From NCBI GenBank assembly GCA_016858145.1, contig JAEHOE010000114.1, positions 186,001-250,000 of the forward strand: a DNA stretch of 64,000 bases, in the 5' to 3' direction. Of this stretch, positions 35,501 through 51,605 are shown piece after piece. Made by a program: the position numbers and the translations under genes. Below the pieces are notes generated by a model. It saw only the letters and a program-made list of their open reading frames with translations. It had not been told where the DNA came from and ran no database searches. Numbering within the stretch: position 1 is the stretch's first letter; each line of letters opens with the position of its first letter. This DNA is from Edaphochlamys debaryana (taxonomy: Eukaryota > Chlorophyta > Chlorophyceae > Chlamydomonadales).

Positions 35501-36461
35501 TGTACTACTCACTCATTCCACTGTCTAATGGTATCGTGCTGCAAGTGTGGGTTCCGGCTCGGCGAACCCTAAGCCGCAGGGGCCACAAAGCGACTCCGGA
35601 TGGCCTCTTGCCATATCCGTACGCGTGTAGGTGCATGAGTTTTGGGCTGGGACAGGCGTAAGCTCAGCAGGTCGCGAGGTGGGCATATCGGAGCCGCGAG
35701 CGGCGGCAGGTGATTGGGCGGTTGGAGTGGGCAGACGGCTGAAGTCTTCAAGTGTCTGAGTTGACAGCAGAGGCGGAGGACGCGCTGACGGTGATCTCGC
35801 GACGGCGGATGACCAACCGGCAACCGCAAGGTCGAGAGCCGAAGAGCCGCGGGCCGTGGGTTGCGCCAAGCGACGTTACAAGCACGCGTATGGCAGCTTG
35901 CAGAGCACAACGTTTACCCCCAGCTCGTAAAACTAGCCTGCGGTGTTGCAGTCACCTCGCGGCCATCGACCCGCCCCAGCTCTTGGTGCCCCAGAAACCC
36001 GAGTACATAGCCACCCCTAAGTTCTGGGGGTCATAAGAACCGCTACTAAGCATGAATAGCAATAAGCGGTGTCGAGCAGTGAGGCTCGGTAGTAAGCATG
36101 GCTAGTATCTCGCGACGCCCACCGACACAAGAGCAACACGGAGGGAAGAGATGCGCAATGCTGATACTGCTACTAGCCAAGACATTGGGCAGGTTGCCCC
36201 CTCCTCCGTTTCGTGTTCTACCCCTTTGCCTGCCCAAGCTCACTCAACTCTACCTACGATACCCCAGTGCTGCCCCTCATCTTGAATAAGCACCAACCCC
36301 CCGCCGTCCCGTCTCTCCCCCCCCATTAGCCTCCGTCACTCCAGAGGCTTGACCGTCAAGCCCTGTTGCTTCGAATCTGGTAGTCAAGCCAAGAGCCTTG
36401 AGTCTTGGTTGCTTGTGCTCCTTGTTGCCGCATGTCCGGCCTCTTGCCTCGCTCCGGCGCT
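35501..36461 (-). other. Upstream of right carrier copy and 3' flank of right agmatine deiminase
   Basis: From 35501 to about 35890 this mirrors the left arm, including the TGTAA signal region. From about 35890 to the deiminase stop it is unlike the left arm. No gene is seen. Confidence 0.5.
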
Positions 36462-39366
<2,905 letters not shown>

Positions 39367-40987
39367 GGTTGCTGGCGAGTAGCAGAGACTAGCAGGAGGT
39401 GCGGCGTCACGCCGTGTCGGTCGACCGATTGTGTGTCGCAGCTGTTCGGACTGCTGACCAACTTATGGCGCACCCGGCCCCCCGCCCTTTCACGACAAAG
39501 CCATCACGTGGGCCTCGTATACATGCTCCTGCAGCGGGACGAGCAGTGCTGAGTTTGGGCACACTGGTCGGTTTACGGGCGGATGGGAAAAAGTGGGGGC
39601 TCGTACACCGCGCCGGGTCCTGCAAGCCCAGGGGTTGTACCGGCCCACGCCGGCTTGGCATCGGCCCGACACACACACAACGCTGCAGACGCACAGGTGT
39701 GGACGTGAGCAACCTCCGCGTGCCGAACACGCCCGGAGCCCGGGCGCTGCTAGGAGCGTCTAGGAGCCGGCCATCGAGCCATCGCCAGGCATCGCCACCT
39801 GTCGGCCACAACACGCGCACGTGGGCTGTAAGCCACCCGTTGGACCACCATCTTAGAACACCATAGCTGCATAGTTGAGCTAAGTAAGTCCGAGAGGCAG
39901 GGCGGTCGACGTCAGGGGACGCTGAACTCGGCGGCGGGGACGCTTAGCCACACTTCCGGCCGGCCGACGGGTCCAGGAGACCTCCTGGACTGGTCGGGCT
40001 TACTCCCGCCATGAACACCCGCATGCCTGTTCATCTTGCAGGCCACACGGGGACGGCCGCTTCCGTCACGACTCGCCTTGCGTCTCCGGGTGCGGGCCGA
40101 CACATCCGCCGTGACCTTTCGCTCGCGGAAGCGGACCGCCAGCAGCCATGTCTTCGGGTGCGTGGAAGTGAAGCCCTACATATACCTACTTGTGCGCGAC
40201 GTGGAGGCTGTTCGCGTCTCGGTGTGTTTCATGTGGATGGTTGGCTTCCGCGCTTGGGGCCAACACGTAATGCAGTCTGGCTCGTAAAGCAAGCTTGATA
40301 TGAAGTATAAACACGAAACGCTAGTGGGCGGCTGGGTGCGTAAGCGGCGGTTCGTCTAGAGCAGCTCGCTCTGCCCGCGGTCCACACGGTGCGACACGGT
40401 GTCGCCGCACGCAGCGTCGTCACACGCCCGCCGATGCATCGCGGGAACGCGCGCTGCAGACATCAGCGCTATGCAATGCCACACGCTCTCCGATAACTGG
40501 GAAAAGTGGTCCTGCATTCGTCCTCGCCCTCCCCAAAACCGCCCGGCGCGGCCTCCCGGTTCGTGACACCCACCTCGTACCTCCTTCCTCGCGTCGTAGT
40601 CTTTGATCGGGCTTCAGCGCCATCCCCGACCACCAGTGCAGCACTTAAGTTCGTATGCGCAAAACCGCGTGGACCCAGGGAAGGGGCACGTGCCCACGTG
40701 CAGGGCCACTTTCCTCTCGTGAATCCGATGTACAGCCCCGCCGACTATCGCGGCCACGCGCCTCCGCCCTTGTCGTCCGGACCTTAACTGCATACGGCCT
40801 TGACTCCAGCACGCTGATCGGGCCCTGGACATCGCTGACATAAGCTCGTCATCAGTTGGCCCACCTTACGCGGACCGACCTCCCAACACGTTCCCGGACT
40901 TCCCGCCACGTACGGGCAGCCCCTCCCTTTCTCCCGGCCCCCGACCTGTTTTTTGCCCCACACCACCTCTCCCGGCCGCCCCCACAG
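39367..40987. promoter_or_regulatory. Divergent promoter region, right agmatine deiminase / right symporter
   Basis: About 1.6 kb with no clear similarity to the corresponding left region apart from the last 60-70 bases before the symporter exon. It should contain both promoters and the unfound first symporter exon. A perfect palindromic element lies at 39971-39990. Confidence 0.5.
39971..39990. promoter_or_regulatory. 9-bp inverted repeat GTCCAGGAG / CTCCTGGAC
   Basis: Perfect arms (39971-39979 and 39982-39990) with a 2-nt spacer, 605 bp upstream of the right agmatine deiminase start. It has no counterpart in the left arm. A two-fold-symmetric protein site is possible. Confidence 0.45.
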
Positions 40988-43900
40988 ACCTGTACTGCAC
41001 GAGTCTCAACTTTGAGATTTCGCCGGGCGTCTGGACCCACTCCCTGACCAAAGATGAGGTTGCGGACAAGTATGGCTGCTGCCAAAAGGTACGGATGAAC
41101 GTGTACCACGTGCAGGGGGCAGGGCGGCGGGGGCAGTACACGGCAGTACTGGTACTCGGCACGGAGGTGGGGTTATTATAGACAACGGAAGTGGGGCTGG
41201 GGCAGCTTCGGCCTGCCCGCTCGGGAGCACACTTGAAGTCACACGCGCTTTCCTTTAAAGGGAAGATGTGCTCCCGGCCCCACCCCCCTGCTTATGGTGT
41301 CCTTCTGCCTGTCGCCCCTCCGTCTGCTGTCCCCGACTCCGGCTTGGGTGCATCGTGCATGGACTGCTCCCTCCCTCGTCCCTCCCGCACCCCTTGCGTG
41401 CAGTTTGTGTGCAACATCCCCTGCCCCCAAACCTTTACCGCTGACAATGTGGCGGTCAAGTACGGCATCCCCGTGGCCGTGGTTTCCATGGTGGTGAGTA
41501 CGGCAGTACGGGAAGGGGTGCGGGTACGGGCGCGGGTGCGTACCGTATGGGTGTCGTGCTATTGGGAGTGTGTGCACATGAAGGCGGTGCTGGGCGGTGC
41601 CACTTGTCCGCTCCGCAGTGGCCCTATCCCCGCCCCCCCCGCCCCTGCTCCTTCCTCGTTCCTCGCGTTTTCCCTACCCCGCATGTAGTGGTTTCTAATG
41701 GCCCTGATTATCGCCCGGTTCTCGGTCAAGGGCAGCGCACGCGCGTTCTTCGTTTGCAACAGGTGGGGAGGGAGAAGGGCTGAGGGGCCCTCCGGTGGGG
41801 AGACAGGGAGACACGGTTGCCCTCGCTTTAGTATTCCTCCCCCTCCCTCCCCCTTCCCCCCCTTGCCCTCTCAGGTCCCACCCCCTCTATGTGGTGGCGT
41901 GTGCGCTGCTGGCCCAGGGCCTGGACTCCAACGCAACGCTCGGTGGGGGGGATGGATGGATGGGTGATGACATCATGCATGGCGGTCGTGGGAGGGGAGC
42001 GGCCGGATGGGCTGCCGCCCCGACGCGTGCTCCCCTCTTGACCGAACCCCATTCATGTAGTTGTTGCTCCCCCTTCCGCTGCTGCTCCTCCCCATTCCAG
42101 GCAACGTGATCAGTGCCTACAAGTACGGCTTCTGGGACGGTGCCGTACTGCCCATCGGACTGGGGATAAGCCTCGTGCTGGTGAGGGAGGGGAGGCCCGG
42201 GAGGGGGGAAAGGGGGGCGGAAGGGGATGCGGTGCACTCAGGGAGCGGGAACCTCTGAGCCGTTCGCGGGAGGTGCCGTGCTTCTACTGACTTGGTTCCC
42301 CTCCATTCCCCCCCCTCCACCCCTTCATTGCCCCTCAGAACGGGCTCCTCCTGGCCGGCCCCATCAATCGCATGGGCCTCCTCACTCTGCCAGAGCTGTA
42401 CGCACGCAAGTACGGAGCCATGATGGAGGTACGACGGGGAAAGGGAGGGACCACGGACTCGGAGGGGGACTGGGTAGGGCAAGGAATTGGGGCCACCCTG
42501 GTGAGCTGCACCTGCTGCGATCCATGGCAGGATCCCACCTCACCAGCCCTCCTCCTCTCCTCCCTGCCCCCTCCCTCAGCTGATCGTGAGCTGCATTGAG
42601 ATCACGTCCTTCATGTTCCTCCTCGCGGGTGAGGGAGGGAGGGGATAAGGAGAAGTTGAGGGGGACTGGGAAACGGAAGTTGAGGGGACGGGAAAGAGAG
42701 GGTGAAGGGGATCAGGGGTGAAGGGGATCAGGGGATCAGGGGACCCCTGAAGGGGATAGGATTGGAAGCGCCTGACGAGGGCCGGGCTGGTGTCAAGCGA
42801 CGGAAAGAGGTTGACTCTCTGCTTATGACCTGTCCCTGCTCAGTCTTCCCCCCCCCCTCACCCCACAGGCAACCTGGTTGGAATCTCCCTGGTGCTCCAG
42901 TTTTGCTTCGGCCTGCCCAAGGGCGCCGGCATCGCCATCGCGGGTGCCGTACTGGGGGTGTACAGCGGCAGCGGGGGGCTGTACAGCGTGGCACTCACGG
43001 ACCTGCCTCAGGTGGGGGAGGGGTGGGGGCAAGGGGAGCGGGGAACGGGGATGGGGGGGGGGGGAGGTGGGAAGAGGGAGAGGGCGGGGGGCAATGGGAA
43101 AAAGGGGAGAAGGGGGAGGAGGGGGAGAGGCGGGAAGGGCAGGGAGAATGCCGATGACGGGCGATTGCACGGCACGACGGGCTGTGCTCTCGCCTTTTGC
43201 TTTAGCTGCGCGTCTTCCCTACAGCTCTATCCCATCCCAGACACATACAGAGCTTCCTACACCACACATATGAGCTACTCTAGTTGCGTCGCGGTGTTTG
43301 GGTTGCTCAACTGGAAGCCATCGCGCCTTGCCCGCTGCCTTCTATGCTCCATTCCACGATGGCGTTGCAAGGGCGCATATGCAGAAGGCGCTCGGGCTCC
43401 CGGTGCCAAAGCGCTTTCGCGCGAGCTCGCGCACACCGAGCGCACGCCCTCGACCCCCTGACCCGCCTCCCAGGTGATCGGTGGCTTCACGGCCTTCACC
43501 GCCACCTTAATGTGAGGCCCTGGGGAATCGAGAGGGGACTGAAGGGATGGCTGCGGGCAGGAAGGTTATCGAGGGAACGGCGTGGGGCCGGCAAGAGCAG
43601 GGCTGTGCAGTCGGTGCTGTTGTGCAATGCTGCGCCTCCCTCCCTCCTTCCCTCCCTCCCTTCCTCAGCCGCTTCATAACCCCTTTCAAACTTACCCATA
43701 AGTCCCTTCAAACCTCAACCCCCTTCCGCATGCCCCCAACCCCCCATCCCCCCAGCTACCTGTTCACGCACGAGCCCGAGCCCCACGCTGCGCCTGTGTC
43801 TATGGGCTTTGCGTTCGACCTCGGGAACAACGTGACGGTGCGTACGGCAGATGGCGGGATGGGGGGAACAGGAAAGGGTGCTGGGGGCGAGTGCGAAGGT

Positions 43901-46900
43901 TTGACTCCTGTTCCGCCTGAGGCTTGCCTCTGAGACTCTATATCCCTTTGGCCCACCCTTTCGGTTCTCGTGGGTCCCCAGGCCCGCACCCCCGGCTACG
44001 CGGGCCCCGTCACCTGCGTGGACCCAGCCACTAATGCGCCCACGTGCGACAACTATGCCTACCCGTCAGGTGCGAGTCGCGAATGAGAGCTGCCTGCGCG
44101 TTGCGCCCACGCACACGGCCGTCTACCTAACGCAACCCAGCCACCCACCAACCCTTGAGGCCCTGGGCTCCGAGCCACTCCGGTAGCCCTAACACCCCTT
44201 CCCGTTCTGCGACCCTTCAACCCCTGCCCCCTGACCCTCATCCTCCCACAGGTGACAAGCTCATTTACCCCCAATCCATGGAGTCAGCTGATGCCTACGC
44301 GCCCTTCCCCAACGCCATCCTCGTTAACTGGGCCACAATCGTTGTGAGCGGGGGCGGACGGGGGCTCTGCCAGAGTTTCCTGCCTCCGCCTGTTCCGGTG
44401 CCCTGAGCTCTCCGTCCATTGAGCACACCAGCCTATGTGCTCCCACCTTTGCATGCATATTGCAGGTGCTGGGTCTTGGCAACATGTGCGTACTGGACTT
44501 CCAGGTAGGACGGAGGTTAGGGAGGCAGGGGTGGGGCAGGCGAGGGGAACCCGGGGCTCAGGGAGCTTCATAGGGAGTTCTAGACCTGATCCGAACGCTT
44601 CCCTGCGTCCCACCCTCCCCCGTGCTCCCCACCAGGCCCGCTGCATGGCTGCCAAGTCGCCCAACGTCGCCCGGATCGCAAATCTCATTGCCGGTGGGTG
44701 GCCCGCGGAGCCCACACTACAGCCCGTGCCCGTCTGTGTCTTCGCCTGGCGGTGTACGCTGCAGAGCCCGTCACCGCTCCGTACAGCGCAGCACAGCGTG
44801 GGGCGCAGCTGCACGTCAGGGGTCCTTCGGGTCCGCGCGGCGAGAGGAGAGGGCTCTGAGTGCCGCTGCTGCTGCTGACTTCAGCACCTCGACATCCGTC
44901 CCTTTCTGCCCCTCCCAAGGTGTGGTGCTTGTGGCTCTGGGCGTCCCCTTCGGTCTGCTCGCCGGCCTGGCCCGGAAGTACTTTGGGCCGGACTCGCCGG
45001 TGAGGGGCCGCGAGGGGGGCTTGGGGCGGCGGGGCGGACCGCAACGTGTCAGGGCAGGGCGGCACAGGGCAGGGCAGCCATGGCCCCAAGCAGGCCGGTG
45101 GGCCAGCGTGCAATGAGGCAGGGCCCTCCACGTCCATCGGAGAGGCCGGTCCGAAAGCCCGCGCTCTGATCGCGGGACCCTTGTGAATCGTTCGCCTCTT
45201 CCACTCTAAACGGTACCGCCCCGCCCGCCCCCCGCAGTACGCCGAGTTCGAGACGGACACGTGCTCCCTCCCCCTGGGCCTGCCCTCGTGCGCCGAGTGG
45301 GTGCCGGAGAGCAAGCAGGCGCTCTTCTGGCTGCTGTGGACCAAGGTGCGTACGGCACACGCGTTGTACGGTAGAGTTGTACGGCACACGAGGGAGCCGC
45401 CTTGTCCGGACCCTGTCCACGACTCCCCCATCGAGGATTCCGACCCCGCACGCCCCTCCCCCCCTCCCCCCCTCCCCCCCAGGCCCCCACGTGGCTGGGC
45501 GGCTGGGTGCTTGTGGCCATCGTCACTGCCTCCATGTCCACCGCCGACGGAGCCATCCTCGCCACGAGCACAGTCATGGCCCACAACATATGGAGGAAGG
45601 CGAGTAGCAGGGGCCTAGGCTCGGCGGGCCGGGGCTTGCTCCAGGCGTGGGGCGCTGCTGGGGGGCAGGCACGACGGGCTCTGCCACTGTGCCGTAAAGG
45701 CGCACGTGCAAACATTTGCCGTACCTGCCGTACAGGTTCCTCGCATCGGCACCAACGAGGGCAACCTGCTGTGGGTGGCGCGAATCTTCCACGGTGCGTC
45801 ATGCCCCTGGCATCTGGGCATGGGCGCAGCCGCCCCTGTCGTACGGCCACACACGTGTCGTACTCAGCATCATTGATCGTACCTTGCCACGTGCCTCCCC
45901 CAGTCCCCATGACGCTCGCGGCCTGCGCCATCGCCGCCTGGTCGTACAACCCCGCGTACCTCCTGGTGGTGGCATTCGACATCGTGCTCTCGGGTGGGAG
46001 CGGGGGGAGGGAGGCGGAGGCCTGGGGAGGGAGGGAGGGAGGGGCGCATGGGTGGAAGCGAGGGTGCTCGGCGCTGACTGGGGTAACTCTGGATGGTCGC
46101 CGTTTCGATGTGCGTGCTCTCAACACCCTACGTTGCTCCGCCCTCCCCAGGCTGCCTGGTGCCTCTTATAGCTGCTGTGCACTACCCCCGGAGCAGCCCA
46201 AACGCAGGTGGGCGGGGCGGGGCCCGATCGGGTGGGACAGGTGTGGGGCCACGGAAAGGGCTGGACTTGCCTAGCTGTGCGGGCACCGGCAAACCCCCTT
46301 GCATTCGCTCGCCTCAACACATTCACTAGCAACCCCTCACTCATCCTCCTCTCCCGCATACGCGCCAGGCATCCTGGCCTGCCTTGGGGGCTCCATCCTT
46401 CGCCTCATTTTGGAGTTAACACTGCCGAAGGACGGATCGCTGGTGGCATTCGGGAAATACGCCCTTCAGTAAGTTTGCATGGGAATTCGCGCAGAGGCGT
46501 CTGGGAGAGCAGGAGACACTCGCGTGCTTGCCGCCTTACCACCCCAGCCAGCCTGATCTGTGCCTTTGCTTCTACACATCCACAGGTATGGCACTGCCAT
46601 TGCAGGTCTCCCTAGCTTTATGGAAATCAATCCCCCAGAACTCCAGAGTTCGTCGGGTGTGTGGAACCCAGACACCGACACATGTGATCAGGGTGAGCCG
46701 CGTAGAGGGTCGCCGGGCTGTCATTTACAAGCTCTTTCTGTGCGTGCCCTCTCCTCCCTGTGGGAAGGTTTTTCCGGCTGAGACCGGGGCTGTACCGTTT
46801 GCACAGGCTTGACCCTCTGACCCCTTTTCGTTCGCGCTGCTCCCCTGCCGCCGCCCCAGAGCCCATGGAGGACTGGACCGGCCTCGACTCGATCGTGTGC

Positions 46901-47545
46901 CCCTGCTTCTGCTTGCTCATCTTCGTGGGTGTGTCCGTGTACGAGCGCTACTGGCCGGGCCGCGACCTGCTCTTCTTCATACCCAAGGCGGGTAGTGGTG
47001 TCGGGCCGTCGGGCGGGGAGGGAACGGGAGCAGCACTCGCGCCGTCTCGCGCCTTGGCAAGGACGGAGGAGGGGCCAGCCCTACCATAGGCAGACGTGTC
47101 CAGGGGCCCGTAGTTAGCGATTGCCGTGGGTTTACGTGTGCCTCAAGTGCCTCCTGTCCGCTGCGGACCCGATGCCGCCCCTTCAAACCCTCCGCTTTCG
47201 ACGCCGCCCAACTGCAACCCCGCACAGACCTGGCGCGCCACCCAGCCGCTTTATCAGCTCGAAAATACAGACGTGGACCCGGACTCTTCGCGTACCCCCG
47301 CCCTGGCGTCCTCTCACAAGGCCGCGGCCGGCGGCTCCGAGGCCGTGGGAGGCCGCACGTTCCACCTCAAGGACGATGCCTCGGCGCACGGCGGCAGCGC
47401 GGCACGTGCTGCGCTTGCTGCGGGCGGCTTGGCGGATGACCCCATCGCACACGAGGTGCAGCTGCACGTGGTTGGGACGGAGGGGCTGCACCACAGGGCG
47501 GCGGCGGACGCGGCGGGGGCGGGAGCGGGCCCCAGCGCAGTGTGA
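40988..47545 (+). CDS. Sodium:solute symporter (SSS family), right copy
   Basis: Twenty-four exons join in phase: 40988-41088, 41404-41493, 41689-41762, 41875-41942, 42101-42180, 42339-42428, 42580-42628, 42869-43011, 43474-43511, 43756-43837, 43982-44069, 44252-44343, 44466-44504, 44636-44693, 44920-44999, 45238-45345, 45483-45599, 45736-45793, 45904-45993, 46151-46207, 46369-46468, 46586-46692, 46860-46987 and 47228-47545 (TGA). This gives about 750 residues without the unfound first exon. Membrane spans and SSS-type motifs (NRMGLLTLPELYARKYG, GGLYSVALTDLPQ, STADGAILATSTV) match the left copy. Differences include KDEVADKYG for KDEVEAQYG, ILVNWATIVV for ILLNWATIFV and a remodelled tail ending GPSAV. 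The cytosolic tail keeps FHLKDDASAHGG and DDPIAHEVQLHV in both. Substrate is unknown. Genomic pairing with agmatine deiminase hints at a nitrogen compound such as a polyamine or urea. Confidence 0.87.
45600..45735 (+). other. Conserved GC-AG intron in the symporter gene
   Basis: Donor AGGAAG|GCGAGT follows HNIWRK, and the left copy has the same GC donor. The acceptor region carries two TGCCGTAC octamers just before TACAG. Confidence 0.8.
46988..47227 (+). other. Second GC-AG intron in the symporter gene
   Basis: The donor is CCCAAG|GCGGGT here and CCCAAG|GCAAGC in the left copy. Phase 0 on both sides requires this junction (FFIPK then TWRATQ or SWRATQ). Confidence 0.7.
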
Positions 47546-47930
47546 GCGTCACGGCGTGAGGTGGATGGCAGGGGGGAATGAGCGGGTGGGAAGTGCAGAG
47601 CACTGGGACTTGGGGGGCACGGGCTTGTGATGGGAAGCAGGCAGCGCGTGCGCCCTGTGCGCGCATAGAGCCAGGCGGTGGCAGGGTGGCTAGCTAGCGT
47701 TAGAGGCCCTGGTTGTGAGCGCCCGGCGTGAATTGCAATGCGCAAACTGGCTTTACCTTATAAGGAAATGGGGTGGTGTGTTGTCGGTGTGAGTCGTGCT
47801 AAGTCCCGGGGATGTGTGTCACAATGCAGTACGTGGCGACTGGCTGCACGATTCATCTGTAGCAGGGGAGTACAAGTAGTACAAGTCCGCAGGTTGGAGG
47901 TTGCGTGGGGAGGCGTCACTACCTGTATTC

Positions 47931-48377
47931 TGGTGGCCGCCCCGGACCTGGAGCGCCCACGTGCGGGCTTCGTCGTCACCGTGGGCTGGAGGCATTCCCC
48001 CTGGGAGGGCTTGCTTGCGACTCTCGTAGTGTGTCTGGTTCTTCTGTTCGGTCTTACCCAAGCAATGCGACATCGGACCGCACTTTCTGGTGGCCGCCCC
48101 GGACCTGGAGCGCCCACGTGCGGGCTTCGTCGTCACCGTGGGCTGGAGGCACTCCCCATGGGAGGGCTTGCTTGCGACTCTCGTAGTGTGTCTGGTTCTT
48201 CTGTTCGGTCTTACCCAAGCAATGCGACATCGGACCGCACTTTCTGGTGGCCGCCCCGGACCTGGAGCGCCCACGTGCGGGCTTCGTCGTCACCGTGGGC
48301 TGGAGGCACTCCCACTGTTCTGGCTTGCTTCTTCTGTCCTTACCAAAGCCAAACCATGTGACATCGGACCGCACTTT
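47931..48377 (+). repeat. 157-bp tandem repeat, about 2.9 copies
   Basis: Units start at 47931, 48088 and 48245, each with TGGTGGCCGCCCCGGACCTG. Units 1 and 2 are almost identical. Unit 3 is shortened and altered after GGAGGCACTCCC but ends with the same CATCGGACCGCACTTT. Confidence 0.95.
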
Positions 48378-48967
48378 GTATCAACCTGTCGTGGGCTGAT
48401 CGGCCTATGCGCGTGGGATGTCTTGTGACTTGTGAGGGTTGTGAGATGGGTCGGTTATCTACGAGGAGGCGTCCCCGCTAGTAGCTAGTAGTTAACTAGC
48501 AGTAAATGCGTGCAATGGGCGCTAGCTATTGTCCTTACTCATGCCTGGGGGTGTCTCAAGCAGAAAGTGCTCCCGGCGAATGCGCAGGCTTGAACGCCAA
48601 CAAGGTGCTGCCGGATCTGCTTGTCATGCCATGGGGGCCGGGCGATGTCATCAGCTGGGCAGTGCGGTTTCGTTCAACACTGCAAAGCTGCAGTGGGAAG
48701 GAGGAGTGGTTGGCGCGCTGTGCCGCGCAGCGGCTGCGTCTTGCGTGCGGGCAGCGGCTTGGCCATGCGTCCTAGTCCAGGCGCGGCGGGTCCGACCCCA
48801 TCTGCTGTAACCCTTTACTCAGCTCCGCCTGCGCCTGTGGGGGTAGGTGGTGCCCGGGTGCTGATGCAATGACGATGCCCGGTTTGGCCACGGCGGTTCC
48901 ACACAATGAGCAGGTCAGTGAGATGCGGCCCTCAACCCACCGCCGTCGCACGCTATGTACTCGCTTT

Positions 48968-49323
48968 TGACACGGCACTTCTCGCTCTCATGCTGCCCAG
49001 ACACGCAAGGCATACAGCATGCTGGCGGCTGCGGCGGGTGTGCGCGGCACAGGGCGGAAGTTGCTCGTTCACCCGCTGGGCACCTTTCACCCCGGAACAG
49101 TCTCGCCGCACGCTCTGGTATAAATGCTGAGCACCAATACACCGAGCCCCATCGTGGCGCGAGCGCTTTGGGAGACCGGAAGCCCCGCAGGGGGACCACG
49201 TGCAAACCGACGAGCTAACCCACCGTCGTGCGCCGCTCTAGCGAGCCTCTGCCGCCGGCGCTTGGAACTTGTACTTAGGCGCGGAGCAGTTGTGGTCACA
49301 GTTGAAAAGGCCTCGGGTCTGAA
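48968..49323 (+). repeat. 355-bp dispersed repeat, copy 1
   Basis: Shares long blocks in the same order with 53057-53419 (ACGGCACTTCTCGC, CTCATGCTGCCCAGA, GCTGGGCACCTTTCAC, CACCGAGCCCCATCGTGGCG, GGCGCTTGGAACTTGTACT). It has TATAAA at about 49119. No coding signal is seen. Confidence 0.85.
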
Positions 49324-49379
49324 TCCAGTTGGGTGGTGCCGTGGAGGTGAGAGTGGCTCAGTGCCTGCTATACTTAATG

Positions 49380-51605
49380 TTACATACCGGACCGGACCCG
49401 GAGGCAAACGGAACTATACCGCGCCGCCATGCTGAGGACCACCATACCGCCACATACAGCCAAGCAAAGCCTCATCCGCACCATGCCCCCAACTCCCTCG
49501 CACCCGCCTCCACATCCACCAGCCCGCATCTCTTCCACCCGCCTATAGCCGCGCTTGCACCAACGGGCATGCTGAAGGATCTCTCCCAATATGGACAATA
49601 GTAATGCTAGTAGTAATGGCTGACGCAGGTGCAAGCCTGCGCGGCCCTAGGGACAACGGACGTTAATAAGACGGACAGGGCCCAGACTAGCAGGCCTGGT
49701 TCGCTAGACGTATGGTGCACTGGCACCGGCGTGTGGAAGGGACCAACCCACACACAGGACAACCACACAAACAGCCCAAAACAGCCCCCGCATGAGCTGA
49801 CCGGCTGCAGCCATGCAATGCTCAAGCTCAGTAAGCGCAAAACACGAGGCTTACTGTTCCCTTTCCTCACGCGCCACGCATTGCCGGCCCAGCCATCCAA
49901 GTCCCACCAATGCAACCCACGGGTATCCGGCCTCCGCTATCGCCAAACAACGCACCAGCCTGGCAAGCCACTCAACAACACTCGCAGGCGTGACCCAATC
50001 ACGCAAAAGGCTCACAGGTACTTCAGTTTTCCGGGGGGCAAGCATAATTACTCGTGGATTCACAACACGCGGCAAAGCGCAGCTTGCTACAGCCACACAT
50101 GGCGCAGGACGCCTGCCATGACTAGCTAGCAGCAGCACCCACAGCGCGGATGGCTGCAGGACGCCTGCGAAGACCAGCAGTGACCACAGCACGGTTGGCT
50201 GTAGCATTGTGAAGAGAACCGCAAGCGCTCGGCGCCAGACAACTTTGGGCCACGGCCAACTTGACGCACAGTGCCCCAGTCCAGATCCAGCCACACACAC
50301 ACCCCTGCTCACGCCTCCACGCACTCCCAAACACACAACGCGGCATCAGCCCGTGCACCCCATGCAATGCAAGGATGCCACAGCCTCCTACGCCGCCAGC
50401 GGTCAGCGCAAAAACCCACAATCACGGAGGTGCTCGGACCAGCAACGGTCCAAGCCTAGGTTGCAGACAGCCAATGGTTCATAGCGTTAGCATTGCATGC
50501 CATTCAAAGAAGAGGCATTCAAGGCTTCGAGGCGCCGGTGCATCATCAACTCAATACAACTGCCGAAACTGACAACCTTGCCGGGGAAGCGGCAGTGACA
50601 AGGTGTGAGGCCAGGGAGAGCCCCGCCCGCCGGCCCAAGGATGCGACGTCATGCCAGCAGCCTGCACGAGCCAGGAGCAGCCAATGAGGCACCACTCAAG
50701 ACCTTCCAAACTTTGGTCCTCACACCAGCCACATCCAACATGCCATACATCCAGGCTAGCTCCCAGTGCCCGAGGCGGAGCGGTGTGGTGCTCTTGGACA
50801 AAAGAGACGGCGGGGGAAGCTGCTGCAGCTTGAGCCTGCCTCAATTGCCGGCAGCAACCGCCAAAAAGTATTCGCATTCTCCGCTCATGACGCACACACC
50901 TTCCCCGCCGACTCAGCTTTCTCCGTCCCAAGTGCCGAACACACGGTGAATTCTGGGACCCCGAAACCTGCCCAACATTGTCCAATGCCTTGAGAGAACC
51001 CAGCTGCTGCCCCTGCACTAACTCTAGTCTCGAACCCCTACCTCAGCTTGATCTACCGGCCGGCACTCAAGCTGCTCTCGGCCCAAGTGAACGCAACACA
51101 GATTCCAGCGGCTTGATTTACCAGCCGCGTTGCACAAACAGCAACATCAATACATTCAAGAGTACACCCACCGCCTCGGCTGCCAGCCACGACCTGGCAC
51201 CGAGCCGCGTGGCCCGCCCGTTCTTCTCCGTCGGTGACAAGTGGCGACCGCCCAACCTCCCCCTTTCGTACAGCCAACCCCCAACCCCAGTGCCCCTACG
51301 AACTGCGGTCACCCTCCATCAAGCCTCGAGCTCGAGCCAGCTCGACTACTCCCACTACCGAGTCTTGCAGTCACGGCCGGCAAATTCCGCCGCCGCTGCC
51401 AATGTTTCGAGAGCCTTAAAAGAATATTGTGTACACAACAAAGCACCCCTGCGCATGCGTCCGGCAGGGCGCAGCCTGTCAAATTTGTGTTGGCGGACGA
51501 CTTGTGCCGACTCCTTAGAGTCAAACTCCGACAACGAAACCCAGGTTGAGGCAAGCACAGAACGCCCCTACGCGCCGCTTCCGAGCTTCTCGCTCGCAAG
51601 CGCGC
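49380..51605 (-). other. Probable 3' UTR of the unrecognised gene at 51606-52664
   Basis: The plus strand is CA-rich (minus is GT-rich), and TTACA (TGTAA on the minus strand) is at 49380-49384. If this is the end, the 3' UTR would be about 2.2 kb. Confidence 0.4.

Larger units (their letters stand above)
47546..49379 (+). other. 3' flank of right symporter, no gene
   Basis: The plus strand is GT-rich and includes a 157-bp tandem repeat. No coding family was recognised up to the TTACA at 49380, where a minus-strand transcript may end. Confidence 0.45.
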
